From CAZPAH01 sp964584495 (GTDB taxonomy: Bacteria > Krumholzibacteriota > Krumholzibacteriia > Krumholzibacteriales > Krumholzibacteriaceae): a stretch of 21,404 bases of DNA. Below, piece after piece: positions 14,580 through 21,404 of the stretch. The notes below the pieces were generated by a model, which did no database searches, had not been told where the DNA came from, and worked only from the letters and a program-made list of their open reading frames with translations. The DNA lies in contig CAZPAH010000040.1 of assembly GCA_964584495.1 (NCBI GenBank), positions 1 through 21,404 of the forward strand, in the 5' to 3' direction. A program made the position numbers and the translations under genes. Numbering within the stretch: the first letter of the stretch is position 1; each line of letters starts with the position of its first letter.

Positions 14580-14609
14580 CTGCCGGCGACCGTGAGTACG
14601 CGACGGCAG
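14580..14609 (+). other. GC-rich intercistronic hairpin between corC-like and DUF502 genes
   Basis: CTGCCG at 14580-14585 plus GCG pairs with CGC plus CGGCAG at 14604-14609, a 9-bp stem with a two-base bulge and a 10-base loop. There is no T-run after it, so it is not a standard terminator. It may protect or process the transcript within the 72-base gap. Function is inferred only from position. Confidence 0.35.
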
Positions 14610-14645
14610 ATGTGACGGCATCAAGCGGCGAAAGGATCTGATCTG

Positions 14646-15263
14646 ATGGGCTGGCTAAGAAGGAAGTTTCTCACAGGACTCGTAATACTCCTTCCGACGG
14701 TTCTCACCGGCTGGCTTCTATTCAAGATATTCGTTTCGGTTGACAATATTCTCAAGCCCATAGTGGAGAGATACCCGATGCTCGATTTTCCCGGATTGGG
14801 CTTCATAGCCGTGATAATCATTATCGTGGTCGCCGGGGTTCTGGCCGGCAACCTGATCGGGAGCAAGATCATCGGCTGGTTGGAAGTCGTCGTCAAGAAG
14901 ATTCCGATGATAAACAGCGTCTATACGTCGATAAAGCAGATCAGCGAGGTTTTCCTGAGGCACGAGAGGACCGTCTTCAAGAAAGCGATACTAATCGAGT
15001 ATCCAAGGCCGGGAATCTACGTGATCGGGTTTGTGACATCTACCTGGACCCAGGGAGAGGACCCGGCACATAACAGATTCGTGAACGTATTCCTGCCGAC
15101 TACGCCCAACCCGACTTCGGGCCTGTTTCTCATGATCCCCGAGGAGGATGCGATTCCACTCGATTGCACCGTGGAGGATGCCCTTAAGATGGTGATTTCC
15201 GGAGGAGCCGTGATCTCCTTCATCCCGAGGATACAGAGGGAGGGAGAGAAGAAGAAAGTATGA
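14646..15263 (+). CDS. DUF502 family membrane protein
   Basis: A 205-residue protein of the DUF502 family, which has no settled biochemical function. Two transmembrane segments are clear, about 9-30 (LTGLVILLPTVLTGWLLFKIF) and 50-72 (LGFIAVIIIIVVAGVLAG). A conserved middle (KKIPMINSVYTSIKQISEVFL) and a soluble beta-rich part follow, with FVTSTW, NVFLPTTPNPTSG and MIPEEDAIPLDCTVEDALKMVISGG. The last block matches the family's VPTTPNPTSG and MSVEDALKxxxSGG signatures. Length is normal for the family. AAAGGA at 14630-14635 precedes the ATG at a usable distance. It lies between two Mg2+-related membrane genes, which hints at a shared transport or envelope role without proving it. Confidence 0.85.
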   Translation: MGWLRRKFLTGLVILLPTVLTGWLLFKIFVSVDNILKPIVERYPMLDFPGLGFIAVIIIIVVAGVLAGNLIGSKIIGWLEVVVKKIPMINSVYTSIKQISEVFLRHERTVFKKAILIEYPRPGIYVIGFVTSTWTQGEDPAHNRFVNVFLPTTPNPTSGLFLMIPEEDAIPLDCTVEDALKMVISGGAVISFIPRIQREGEKKKV

Positions 15264-15300
15264 ACGGTTTGCCGCACACGCGTTACCTGGCAATAAACAC

Positions 15301-15329
15301 TTGACTTTAGACGTTTTCCGTAACATTCT
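15301..15329 (+). promoter_or_regulatory. Possible promoter for mgtE
   Basis: TTGACT at 15301-15306, five of six matches to the -35 consensus, is followed after 17 bases by CATTCT at 15324-15329, a weak -10 with A, T and final T conserved. The 105-base gap upstream of mgtE leaves room for an internal promoter. I see no riboswitch-like structure long enough here. Confidence 0.35.
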
Positions 15330-15368
15330 GGAGTTTCCTGAAAATATTCATCAACGGCGGGATTACCG

Positions 15369-16727
15369 ATGGATGAGAGGCTGAATTACATCGTAGAGCG
15401 GGTTACGCGGATTTTCGAATCGGGCGATAGGTCCTCGATCGGAAATGAGCTCGCGGGGGTGAAGGCGCCCGACGCCGCCGAGATCCTTTTCAGGGTTCCG
15501 CAGGAATTAGGCATAGTTCTCTTCGAATCGATGGAAACGGCCTTCGCCAGCGACGTGTTGGCCCTTCTCGATGAGGGGGTAAAAAGATATCTCCTTGAAA
15601 AAACAAATATTGAAAGGATAGTGGGTCTCCTCAAGCTGATGGCCAGCGATGATGCCGCCGATGCGATAAACCTCCTGCCGAAGGAGCGGGTGCACGAGGT
15701 GCTGAGGCAGATCGGCCGCGAGGACTACGAGGATCTCACCGAGCTTCTCAAATTCGACGAGGAATCGGCCGGTGGGCTCATGGCCCGCGAGCTGATAACC
15801 GTCAAGAGGGATCTGACAATAGCCGATGCGATCAAGCTTGTAAGAAAAGAAGCGGATAATATAGAGCATATTCACAACATCTATGTCGTCGACAGCGAGG
15901 ACGTTCTTCTCGGTAAGATCCCGGTCATCAACCTTCTAATCGAGGACCCGGGCAGGCGTGTGGATGAGGCCATGACGACCGATATAATGACCGTATCGGT
16001 GAATACGGACCAGGAAGATGTGGCGGCGATCTTCGCCAAGTACGACCTCTACTCCCTTCCCGTTCTGGACGATAAGGGGAAGCTGGCGGGCCGAATCACG
16101 GTGGATGATATAATCGACGTTATCGAGGAAGAGACGAACGAGGACATTACGATGATGGCGGGCACGGTCGATGAGGAAATATGGGAAAGATCGCCGATCA
16201 AGGTCTCGAGGGCCAGGCTTCCGTGGCTGATAACCGGTCTTATGGGGGGGATCGCCTCGGCCCTGGTGATGAACAACTTCAAGGAATCGCTCGAATCGAT
16301 ACTTGCGCTGGCTTTCTTCGTTCCGGTGATCACGGCGATGGGAGGGAACGTCGGGATCCAATCTTCGGCGATCGTGGTAAGGGAGCTCGCGGTAGGAGGA
16401 TTGAGCGCCGTTCAGACCAGCGGGAAGCTCCTTAGGGAGCTCAAGGTGTCCCTGATAAACGGTCTTGTGCTCGGCTCGGTTCTGCTTGCGACGGTAACGA
16501 TCTGGCAGAGAGACTTGAGGCTCGGGGTCCTGCTGGCGATCTGCCTTCTAATCATTATCTTCTGGGCCACCTTGATGGGGGCTTTCGTCCCGATAGCCCT
16601 GAAGAGGATGAAGATCGATCCGGTCCTGGCTACAGGCCCGTTTATAACGACCTTCAACGATATACTGGGAATATTGATATACCTGGGTATCGCCACCCTT
16701 TTCCTCCAATGGCTTGGAAAAGGGTAA
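15369..16727 (+). CDS. mgtE: Magnesium transporter MgtE
   Basis: A 452-residue Mg2+ channel of the MgtE/SLC41 family. The cytoplasmic N domain of MgtE superhelical repeats (about 30-130), a CBS-domain pair (about 137-255) that senses internal Mg2+ and gates the pore in the family, and five transmembrane helices (about 283-450) are all present and in order. The signature GGNVGIQSSAIVVREL is at 325-340. D431 in TTFNDILG matches the pore aspartate (D432 in Thermus MgtE), so the channel looks functional. The ATG at 15369 has only a weak GGCGGGA upstream. It is the second CBS-containing ion protein in this gene run, after the CorC-like gene. recO follows by 15 bases. Confidence 0.95.
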   Translation: MDERLNYIVERVTRIFESGDRSSIGNELAGVKAPDAAEILFRVPQELGIVLFESMETAFASDVLALLDEGVKRYLLEKTNIERIVGLLKLMASDDAADAINLLPKERVHEVLRQIGREDYEDLTELLKFDEESAGGLMARELITVKRDLTIADAIKLVRKEADNIEHIHNIYVVDSEDVLLGKIPVINLLIEDPGRRVDEAMTTDIMTVSVNTDQEDVAAIFAKYDLYSLPVLDDKGKLAGRITVDDIIDVIEEETNEDITMMAGTVDEEIWERSPIKVSRARLPWLITGLMGGIASALVMNNFKESLESILALAFFVPVITAMGGNVGIQSSAIVVRELAVGGLSAVQTSGKLLRELKVSLINGLVLGSVLLATVTIWQRDLRLGVLLAICLLIIIFWATLMGAFVPIALKRMKIDPVLATGPFITTFNDILGILIYLGIATLFLQWLGKG

Positions 16728-16742
16728 CTTCCGGAGTGTAAT

Positions 16743-17495
16743 GTGGGAGAGATTCTCAAGGATCGGGCCGTGATCCTGAGGAGATTCGATTACGGCGAAT
16801 CGAGTGTTATCGCCGTGGTCCTTACGCGGCAACACGGAAAGATCAGGCTGATCGCAAAAGGAGCGAGAAAAAACAGGAGTCAGTTTCACGGGAGGCTCAG
16901 AACCGGTAATATCGGGGAGATAGTTTATTACGACAAGCCCGGCCGGGGCCTGCAGCTCCTCAAGGAGATTTCAAGCAGGCCGGTGTTCGATTCGGATAGC
17001 AGCGAGCTGGAGAGGCTCTGCCTGTTCCAGGCGGGCCTCGAGATAGTGGAGAGGTCGATGGTGGATGAGGGGGCCGATGAAGGGGTATACGACCTTCTCG
17101 AGGATTTTATCCGGTTTGTTCAATCATCGCGGGACCCCTGGGCCGTTTTTCTCGCTTTCGAGATGCAGCTTCTGATGAGGGCCGGTATCTATCCCGTGAT
17201 GAGCGAATGCTGCGGATGTAAAAAAAATCTTGCGGGAAAGAGACTCAACGTTGATCCTTCGAAGGGTAATGTAACGTGTGGAGATTGCCGGGAGGAAGGT
17301 TCGGTCTCGCTGTCCGCAGAGTCTGGCGCAATTCTGGCGATCATGGAGGATGACGGCATTGAAGGGCTGGCCGGCGAGAGGCTGAATGCCGTGCAGAGGC
17401 GTGAGATCGGAAGGCTCCTCCACAACCTTCTCGTTCATCATGTCGAACGGTACAGGCTTCCCAACTCGCTCGGATTGATAAAGGAGTTGACGTAG
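16743..17495 (+). CDS. recO: DNA repair protein RecO
   Basis: A 250-residue recombination mediator that with RecR loads RecA onto SSB-coated single-stranded DNA in the RecFOR pathway. It has an N-terminal OB fold (about 1-80, with ILRRFDYGESSVIAVVLT and GKIRLIAKGARK) and a C-terminal helical domain. Within that is a four-cysteine zinc site: C156/C159 (CCGC) and C179/C182 (CGDC). The start is GTG at 16743, supported by CGGAG at 16732-16736 six bases upstream and by the OB fold beginning at once. It sits directly before glyQ with a one-base gap, the same order as in Firmicutes, but era, the usual gene before recO there, is absent. Confidence 0.93.
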   Translation: MGEILKDRAVILRRFDYGESSVIAVVLTRQHGKIRLIAKGARKNRSQFHGRLRTGNIGEIVYYDKPGRGLQLLKEISSRPVFDSDSSELERLCLFQAGLEIVERSMVDEGADEGVYDLLEDFIRFVQSSRDPWAVFLAFEMQLLMRAGIYPVMSECCGCKKNLAGKRLNVDPSKGNVTCGDCREEGSVSLSAESGAILAIMEDDGIEGLAGERLNAVQRREIGRLLHNLLVHHVERYRLPNSLGLIKELT

Positions 17496-17496
17496 A

Positions 17497-18393
17497 TTGA
17501 CGTTTCAGGAACTGGTATCGACCCTGGGGCATTTCTGGTCCGCCAAGGGATGCTTGGTGATCACCCCCTATAATTCGGAGGTGGGGGCTGGAACGATGAA
17601 TCCCGGCACCTTCCTTCGCGTGCTGGGGCCGGAGCCGTGGAAAGCGGCCTATATAGAGCCGAGCAAGAGGCCGAAGGACGGAAGGTACGGGGAGAATCCT
17701 AACAGGGTTCAGCAGTTCAACCAATACCAGGTGATTCTCAAACCGGCTCCCGAAAATGTCCTGCCCCTCTATATAGAGAGTCTGAAGGCTATCGGCATCG
17801 ATCGATCGAAACACGATATAAGGCTCCTGGAGGACGACTGGGAATCCCCGACCCTGGGAGCTTCGGGATTGGGGTGGGAGGTCTGGCTCGACGGGATGGA
17901 GATCACCCAGTTCACCTATTTCCAGCAGGCGGGAGGGCAGGAGCTGGATCCCATCTCGGCTGAGATAACCTACGGGCTCGAAAGGATATGCATGTATATC
18001 CAGGGGGTCGACGATATAATGGAGATAGAGTGGGGCGGCGGCGTGAAATGGGGGGAGCTTTACAGGGAGGCGGAGAGGGAATTCAGCAGGTTTCATTTCG
18101 AGGAGGCCGATCCGGCGTTCTATTTCGAGATATTCGAGAAGTGCCACCGCGAGGCCGGAAGGATGCTTGAAGCGGGCCTTATCCTGCCGGCTTACGATTA
18201 TGTTCTGAAATGTTCCCACTTCTTCAACATCCTCGACGCCCGCGGTGCGATAAGCGTATCGGAAAGAACCAGCTATATTGGGAAAATACGCGATCTCGCG
18301 AGGAGAACGGCGGAGGCCTACGTTGCGGAACGGGAAAGGCTCGGATTCCCGATGATCGCCGCCGGAGGCCGTCGGGGAGGGGGGAGTAGATGA
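17497..18393 (+). CDS. glyQ: Glycyl-tRNA synthetase alpha subunit
   Basis: The 298-residue catalytic alpha chain of the tetrameric (alpha2beta2) bacterial glycyl-tRNA synthetase. Class II signatures are YIEPSKRPKDGRYGENPNR (52-70), FNQYQVILKP (74-83), MEITQFTYFQQAGG (134-147) and the motif 3 region EITYGLERICMYIQGV (156-171). The start is TTG at 17497, with AAGGAG at 17481-17486, one base after the recO stop; the family normally begins with a TFQE-like segment, as here. A Gly/Arg-rich C-terminus (GGRRGGGSR) is slightly unusual. The stop overlaps the glyS ATG by 4 bases. The two-subunit form is worth noting because many FCB bacteria, such as Bacteroidetes, use the single-chain enzyme. Confidence 0.97.
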   Translation: MTFQELVSTLGHFWSAKGCLVITPYNSEVGAGTMNPGTFLRVLGPEPWKAAYIEPSKRPKDGRYGENPNRVQQFNQYQVILKPAPENVLPLYIESLKAIGIDRSKHDIRLLEDDWESPTLGASGLGWEVWLDGMEITQFTYFQQAGGQELDPISAEITYGLERICMYIQGVDDIMEIEWGGGVKWGELYREAEREFSRFHFEEADPAFYFEIFEKCHREAGRMLEAGLILPAYDYVLKCSHFFNILDARGAISVSERTSYIGKIRDLARRTAEAYVAERERLGFPMIAAGGRRGGGSR

Positions 18394-20552
18394 AGAAAGA
18401 TTTTCTTCTCGAGATCGGATGCGAAAACCTTCCGAGCGGATATATAGGCGATGCCGTGGAGCAGCTCGGGAGAGCGTTTGAAAAGAAAATGGGATCCGAG
18501 CGGCTCGATTTCGATTCGGTTTATGCGACCGGAACGCCGAACAGGCTCGTGGTCGAAGTTAAAGGCCTCTCGGCGGTCCAGGCCCCGGTAGAGGAGACGG
18601 TTACCGGCCCTCCCGTCTCCGTGGCGTTTACGCCGGACGGCGAATTCACCAAAGCGGCGACGGGATTCGCAGCGAAGCAGGGGGTGCCGGCTGTAAAGCT
18701 CTCCAGAGTTAAAACGGACAAGGGTGAGTACCTGGCGGTGGTCAGGAAGATAAAAGGGGAAACCGCTTCATCGATACTGAAAAAGTGTGTTCCCGAACTG
18801 ATAATGGGGTTGAGGTTTCCGAAGGTGATGCGGTGGGATCGAAGCGGGTTTCGATTTGCGAGGCCGGTCAGGTGGATCATGTCGTTTTTCGGCGGCAAGC
18901 CTTTCAGGTTCATTACCGCCGGAATCGTTTCCCGGCCGGTAACGAAGCTTTCTCCCTATTGCGAGGAGCTTACCCCGGTCGGAGGTATCGAGGAGTACTA
19001 TTCGATAATAAAAAGAAACAGGATCGTAATCGACGGTGATAAACGCAGGGAGAAGGTCGGATCGATGGCGGCCGAAGCGGCTTCCAGGGCGGGGGGGCGG
19101 CTCGTCGAGGATGATCAGCTCTGTTCTATGGTCGCGAACCTGGTGGAATCCCCGGTCGTTATGGCGGGGCGATTCGACAAGTCGTTCCTGGCCCTTCCGA
19201 GAGAGGTGATCGTCACCGCTCTTAAAAGCCACCAGAGGTACTTCTCGGTCGAGGACAAGGGACGCAGGCTGAAGCCGGTCTTCATCGCGTTCGCCGATGG
19301 CGCGAGGAGGAATAGGAGGGAGATACTCAAGGGGTACGAGAGGGTTCTGCAGGCAAGGCTCGCCGACGCGGAATTTTATTACAGGGAAGACACATCCAAG
19401 CCTATCGGGGAGATGGCGGGAAAACTCGGCGGGATAGTATGGCTGGAGGGGCTGGGGACTCTTGAAAGCAAGGCGCGGCGTATCGATTCGATGTCCGCCT
19501 ACCTTCTCCCGGCGACCGGGCTTGAGGGGGATGGGCTTGCCGGAAAGCTCTCCAGAAGCTCAAAGCTCGCCAAAGCCGATATCGCGAGCGAGATGGTGAA
19601 GGATGGAAAGGAGTTCACGCTGCTGCAGGGATACATGGGAAGGGAATACGCCAGGGCTTCCGGGGAGGATGAAGAGGTGGCGCAGGCGATATTCGAGCAT
19701 TACCTGCCGAGGTTCGCGGGGGACGAGCTTCCGTCGACCCCGACGGGAACGATTCTCTCCCTAGCCGACAGGTTCGACACGATCTCCGGATGTTTCATAC
19801 AGGGTTATGAGCCGACGGGTTCCCAGGATCCTTTTGCCCTGAGACGAAACGCGCTGGCCGTGCTTCGAATCCTGATAGAAAAGGATCTCCCGGTCAATTT
19901 GCCTGAGGCAATAGGCAAGAGCCTCGAATTTTTTGAATCGGATCCCGGTGGGCTCCCAGCCGGCGAGGTGACGAGGATATCGTCCGGTATCAGGAACCTT
20001 TTTGCGCAGAGGTTCTACAACATGCTCAGGGGGGAGGGGTTCGACCATGACCTTGTGTCTTCGGTGCTCTCGGCCCCATGGGAGATACCTTCCTCTGCAA
20101 GGAAGATGGTGGCCGCCCTTCAGGAGATGAGAAACTCGGGCGATCTAGCCGATTTCGCGCTGGCTATGAAGAGGATAACGAATATAATACCCAAAGATTC
20201 GAAAGAGGATAAGGGGCCGGGGTCGGAACGGACCGCCCTGGAGGCGCTGGCGACCGGTGAGGAGAAACGGCTCGGATTCGACAGCGGTCTTTTCGAGGAA
20301 CAGTCCGAGCATGCTCTTCTCGAGGAGGTCTCGGCGGCCGCAAGAAAGCTGCTTGATCTTCACGGTATGAACGGATTCCACAGATCGTTCGAAATCTTAA
20401 AAGGCGTAGTTCCGGCGATAAACCTATATTTCGACAAGGTCCTGGTCAACTGCGAGGATCAAAGGATCAGATCGAATAGGATATCGTTTCTTGTCTCTCT
20501 CTGGAAAGCGTTCGGTCTTTTCTGCGATTATTCACAGATCGTGGGGGAATAG
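18390..20552 (+). CDS. glyS: Glycyl-tRNA synthetase beta subunit
   Basis: The 720-residue beta chain of glycyl-tRNA synthetase, which recognises tRNA-Gly and is required with the alpha chain. The N-terminus FLLEIGCENLPSGYIGDAV, the central LPREVIVTALKSHQRYFSV and ADAEFYYREDTSKPI, the HD-like region with AIFEHYLPRFAGDELPSTPTG, and the SLADRFDTISGCFIQGYEPTGSQDPFALRR block are all standard. The C-terminal part from about 600 is the anticodon-binding domain of the Arg-tRNA synthetase type (YFDKVLVNCEDQRIRSNR). Length is slightly longer than the E. coli protein (689). It is coupled to glyQ by an ATGA overlap, and no terminator is obvious after its TAG stop. Confidence 0.97.
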   Translation: MKKDFLLEIGCENLPSGYIGDAVEQLGRAFEKKMGSERLDFDSVYATGTPNRLVVEVKGLSAVQAPVEETVTGPPVSVAFTPDGEFTKAATGFAAKQGVPAVKLSRVKTDKGEYLAVVRKIKGETASSILKKCVPELIMGLRFPKVMRWDRSGFRFARPVRWIMSFFGGKPFRFITAGIVSRPVTKLSPYCEELTPVGGIEEYYSIIKRNRIVIDGDKRREKVGSMAAEAASRAGGRLVEDDQLCSMVANLVESPVVMAGRFDKSFLALPREVIVTALKSHQRYFSVEDKGRRLKPVFIAFADGARRNRREILKGYERVLQARLADAEFYYREDTSKPIGEMAGKLGGIVWLEGLGTLESKARRIDSMSAYLLPATGLEGDGLAGKLSRSSKLAKADIASEMVKDGKEFTLLQGYMGREYARASGEDEEVAQAIFEHYLPRFAGDELPSTPTGTILSLADRFDTISGCFIQGYEPTGSQDPFALRRNALAVLRILIEKDLPVNLPEAIGKSLEFFESDPGGLPAGEVTRISSGIRNLFAQRFYNMLRGEGFDHDLVSSVLSAPWEIPSSARKMVAALQEMRNSGDLADFALAMKRITNIIPKDSKEDKGPGSERTALEALATGEEKRLGFDSGLFEEQSEHALLEEVSAAARKLLDLHGMNGFHRSFEILKGVVPAINLYFDKVLVNCEDQRIRSNRISFLVSLWKAFGLFCDYSQIVGE

Positions 20553-20601
20553 CTGCCGGTCCGCAATATAAATACAAACAAGGCTCTATCTTAAATCATT
20601 C

Positions 20602-20631
20602 TTGACATTCGGGGTTATACTGTGGTAGTAT
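20602..20631 (+). promoter_or_regulatory. Strong extended -10 promoter for the leader and secreted protein
   Basis: TTGACA at 20602-20607 is a perfect -35 box, with TAGTAT at 20626-20631 as -10 after 18 bases. A TG-G sequence at 20623-20625 makes it an extended -10 element. The region upstream (20571-20600) is AT-rich and may act as an UP element. A perfect dyad, TATACT at 20616-20621 and AGTATA at 20627-20632, covers the spacer and -10 and could bind a regulator. Transcription would begin near 20638. Confidence 0.7.
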
Positions 20632-20637
20632 ATAACT

Positions 20638-20900
20638 ATCTCGGGATTAATAGTGAAGTGTGCCCGTAACGGGCGAACCTTCGCGGCACGCGAGGTTTCA
20701 CACACGCCGACCACCGTAGGAGGACCAAGCTTACTCGACAAATAATCTTGTACTCGAACGGGAATGGAACCTCGTTTCAAGCCACGGATAAAACCGCGGG
20801 AGGTGAGCGAGGCAGATGTCCGGCATGAAGGTTCAGCCATACTTGCCGTTCCGGGAATCAATCAATCGTTTATTCTCTTAACGCTGGGGGGAATAAGATA
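20638..20900 (+). promoter_or_regulatory. Structured 5' leader RNA, candidate cis-regulatory element
   Basis: About 260 nt separate the promoter from the ATG at 20901, with no convincing reading frame. The RNA can fold into a three-way junction: GTGT 20658-61 with ACAC 20700-03; GCCCG 20662-66 with CGGGC 20670-74; AACCT plus CGCG 20676-85 with CGCG plus AGGTT 20689-97. Further hairpins are AACGGG/CC-CGTT (20757-20776), CC-CGG/CCG-GG (20782-20799) and GGC-TGA/TCA-GCC (20822-20838). The strand 20691-20697 is also exactly complementary to AACCTCG at 20768-20774, so two exclusive folds are possible. It matches no riboswitch consensus I can recall, nor SRP RNA, RNase P RNA or tmRNA. It could also be an independent small RNA. 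Confidence 0.45.
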
Positions 20901-21404
20901 ATGAGGAAAGCCTTAGTAATTCTACTGGGCGTGAGCCTCCTTGCCCTGTTCGTCGGTTCCGTGTCGGCGCGCGACATCGACAGGACGGGCATGCATATGA
21001 TGAAATCGTATGCTGATGTCGAACAGGTTGATCAGGGTGCTCGCGGTCTTAATACCGCTAGTGCGCTGGATACCTACTGTCTTGTCTGGTACGATTTCGA
21101 GACTATGGATTGGCAGGGATGGACCGCGCTGGACCTTACGGCCCAGAGGGACACCTTCTTCCACGTTGACAACTTCTCCGGAGTGACCCCTGGAGACTTC
21201 GGTCTTCTGGTACCGCTCGAGGGATCGCAGTCGATGTGGTGCGGTGCCCGGCCCGATGCAGGCGACTACTATCTCTGCGGCTGGGGGTTAGCGCCGGGAT
21301 ACGGAAACGGCTGGAACCAGTACCTGTCTACCGAACGGGTAGACTTCAACGGTGTCCTGACTTTCCAGTATCGCGGAGCGTTCGACTCCGAGCCGGGATT
21401 CGAC
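20901..21404 (+). CDS. Secreted protein, N-terminal part (runs off the window)
   Basis: A reading frame of 168 codons that is still open at the window end. It begins with a clear Sec signal peptide (MRKALVILLGVSLLALFVGSVSA, cleavage likely after VSA at 21-23). The mature part holds a Trp/Tyr/Gly-rich, beta-sandwich-like domain starting at WYDFETMDWQGWTALD, with VPLEGSQSMWCGARPD and APGYGNGWNQYL. I recognise this WYDFE/QGW...SMWCG...PGYGN pattern from large surface or secreted proteins of uncultured FCB-group bacteria, often ending in a sorting domain that would lie beyond the window. Function unknown; an extracellular lectin-like or MAM/LamG-like role is only a guess. GGGGGG at 20886-20891 precedes the ATG. 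It has its own strong promoter and long leader. Confidence 0.8.
   Translation, partial: MRKALVILLGVSLLALFVGSVSARDIDRTGMHMMKSYADVEQVDQGARGLNTASALDTYCLVWYDFETMDWQGWTALDLTAQRDTFFHVDNFSGVTPGDFGLLVPLEGSQSMWCGARPDAGDYYLCGWGLAPGYGNGWNQYLSTERVDFNGVLTFQYRGAFDSEPGFD

Noticed and set aside
15269..15293. TTGCC/GGCAA inverted repeat after the DUF502 gene as a terminator
   Set aside because: Only five pairs, a 15-base loop and no T-run follow.
20761..20774. T-box-like motif (TGGAACC followed by TCG) in the leader
   Set aside because: Only the TGGNACC core matches. Two extra bases precede it, no Stem I with the usual loops or specifier is visible, and the downstream gene is not an amino-acid gene.
20809..20848. 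Resemblance to SRP RNA (GAGGCAGATG)
   Set aside because: The conserved SRP tetraloop helix (GGTCAGGTCCGGAAGGAAGCAGC-like) is missing, so the short match is chance.
20586..20861. Reverse-strand 91-codon frame in the leader region
   Set aside because: It overlaps the promoter and structured leader, and shows no ribosome site or recognisable motif.

Overview
The window is one strand of densely packed, moderately GC-rich bacterial chromosome. Every gene I can support is on the + strand. Nothing looks like a prophage, insertion sequence, CRISPR array, tRNA or rRNA. Arg AGG and Ile ATA codons are frequent, and TTG or GTG starts are common. The last gene is a secreted protein of a type I associate with uncultured FCB-group bacteria (Krumholzibacteriota/Eisenbacteria-like lineages). 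That placement is an inference from protein style and gene layout, not from a marker-gene search.

Layout. (1) 1-215: the C-terminal end of a primary sigma factor (region 4), closed by a rho-independent terminator. (2) 345-4716: cell-envelope genes: an M23 peptidase with its own promoter, an AMIN/amidase_3/LysM amidase with its own promoter, a YbbR/CdaR-like protein, and a membrane-anchored PhnD-like orphan. (3) 4734-8271: a promoter, then vanZ-like, hisS and aspS, coupled by 4-base overlaps. (4) 8320-9454: a possible terminator, a promoter, and two small secreted proteins, at least one a clear lipoprotein carrying two LysM modules. (5) 9480-20552: phoH, pgpH-like, ybeY, corC-like, DUF502, mgtE, recO, glyQ, glyS. 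(6) 20553-21404: a strong promoter, a structured leader of about 260 nt, and the start of a secreted protein that runs off the window.

How it fits together. Block 5 follows the order known from Firmicutes (phoH-yqfF-ybeY-dgkA-cdd-era-recO-glyQ-glyS). Here dgkA-cdd-era are replaced by a CorC-like protein, a DUF502 membrane protein and an MgtE Mg2+ channel. That puts ribosome maturation, Mg2+ handling, recombination repair and glycyl-tRNA charging in one transcription direction. The CdaR-like protein and the PgpH-type HD phosphodiesterase both point to c-di-AMP signalling, although no cyclase gene is in the window. Block 2 is peptidoglycan remodelling.

Most of the window is conserved housekeeping DNA. 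The strongest candidates for something undescribed are the structured leader at 20638-20900, the orphan anchored PhnD-like protein at 3811-4716, and the dyad symmetries lying over two promoter -10 boxes.
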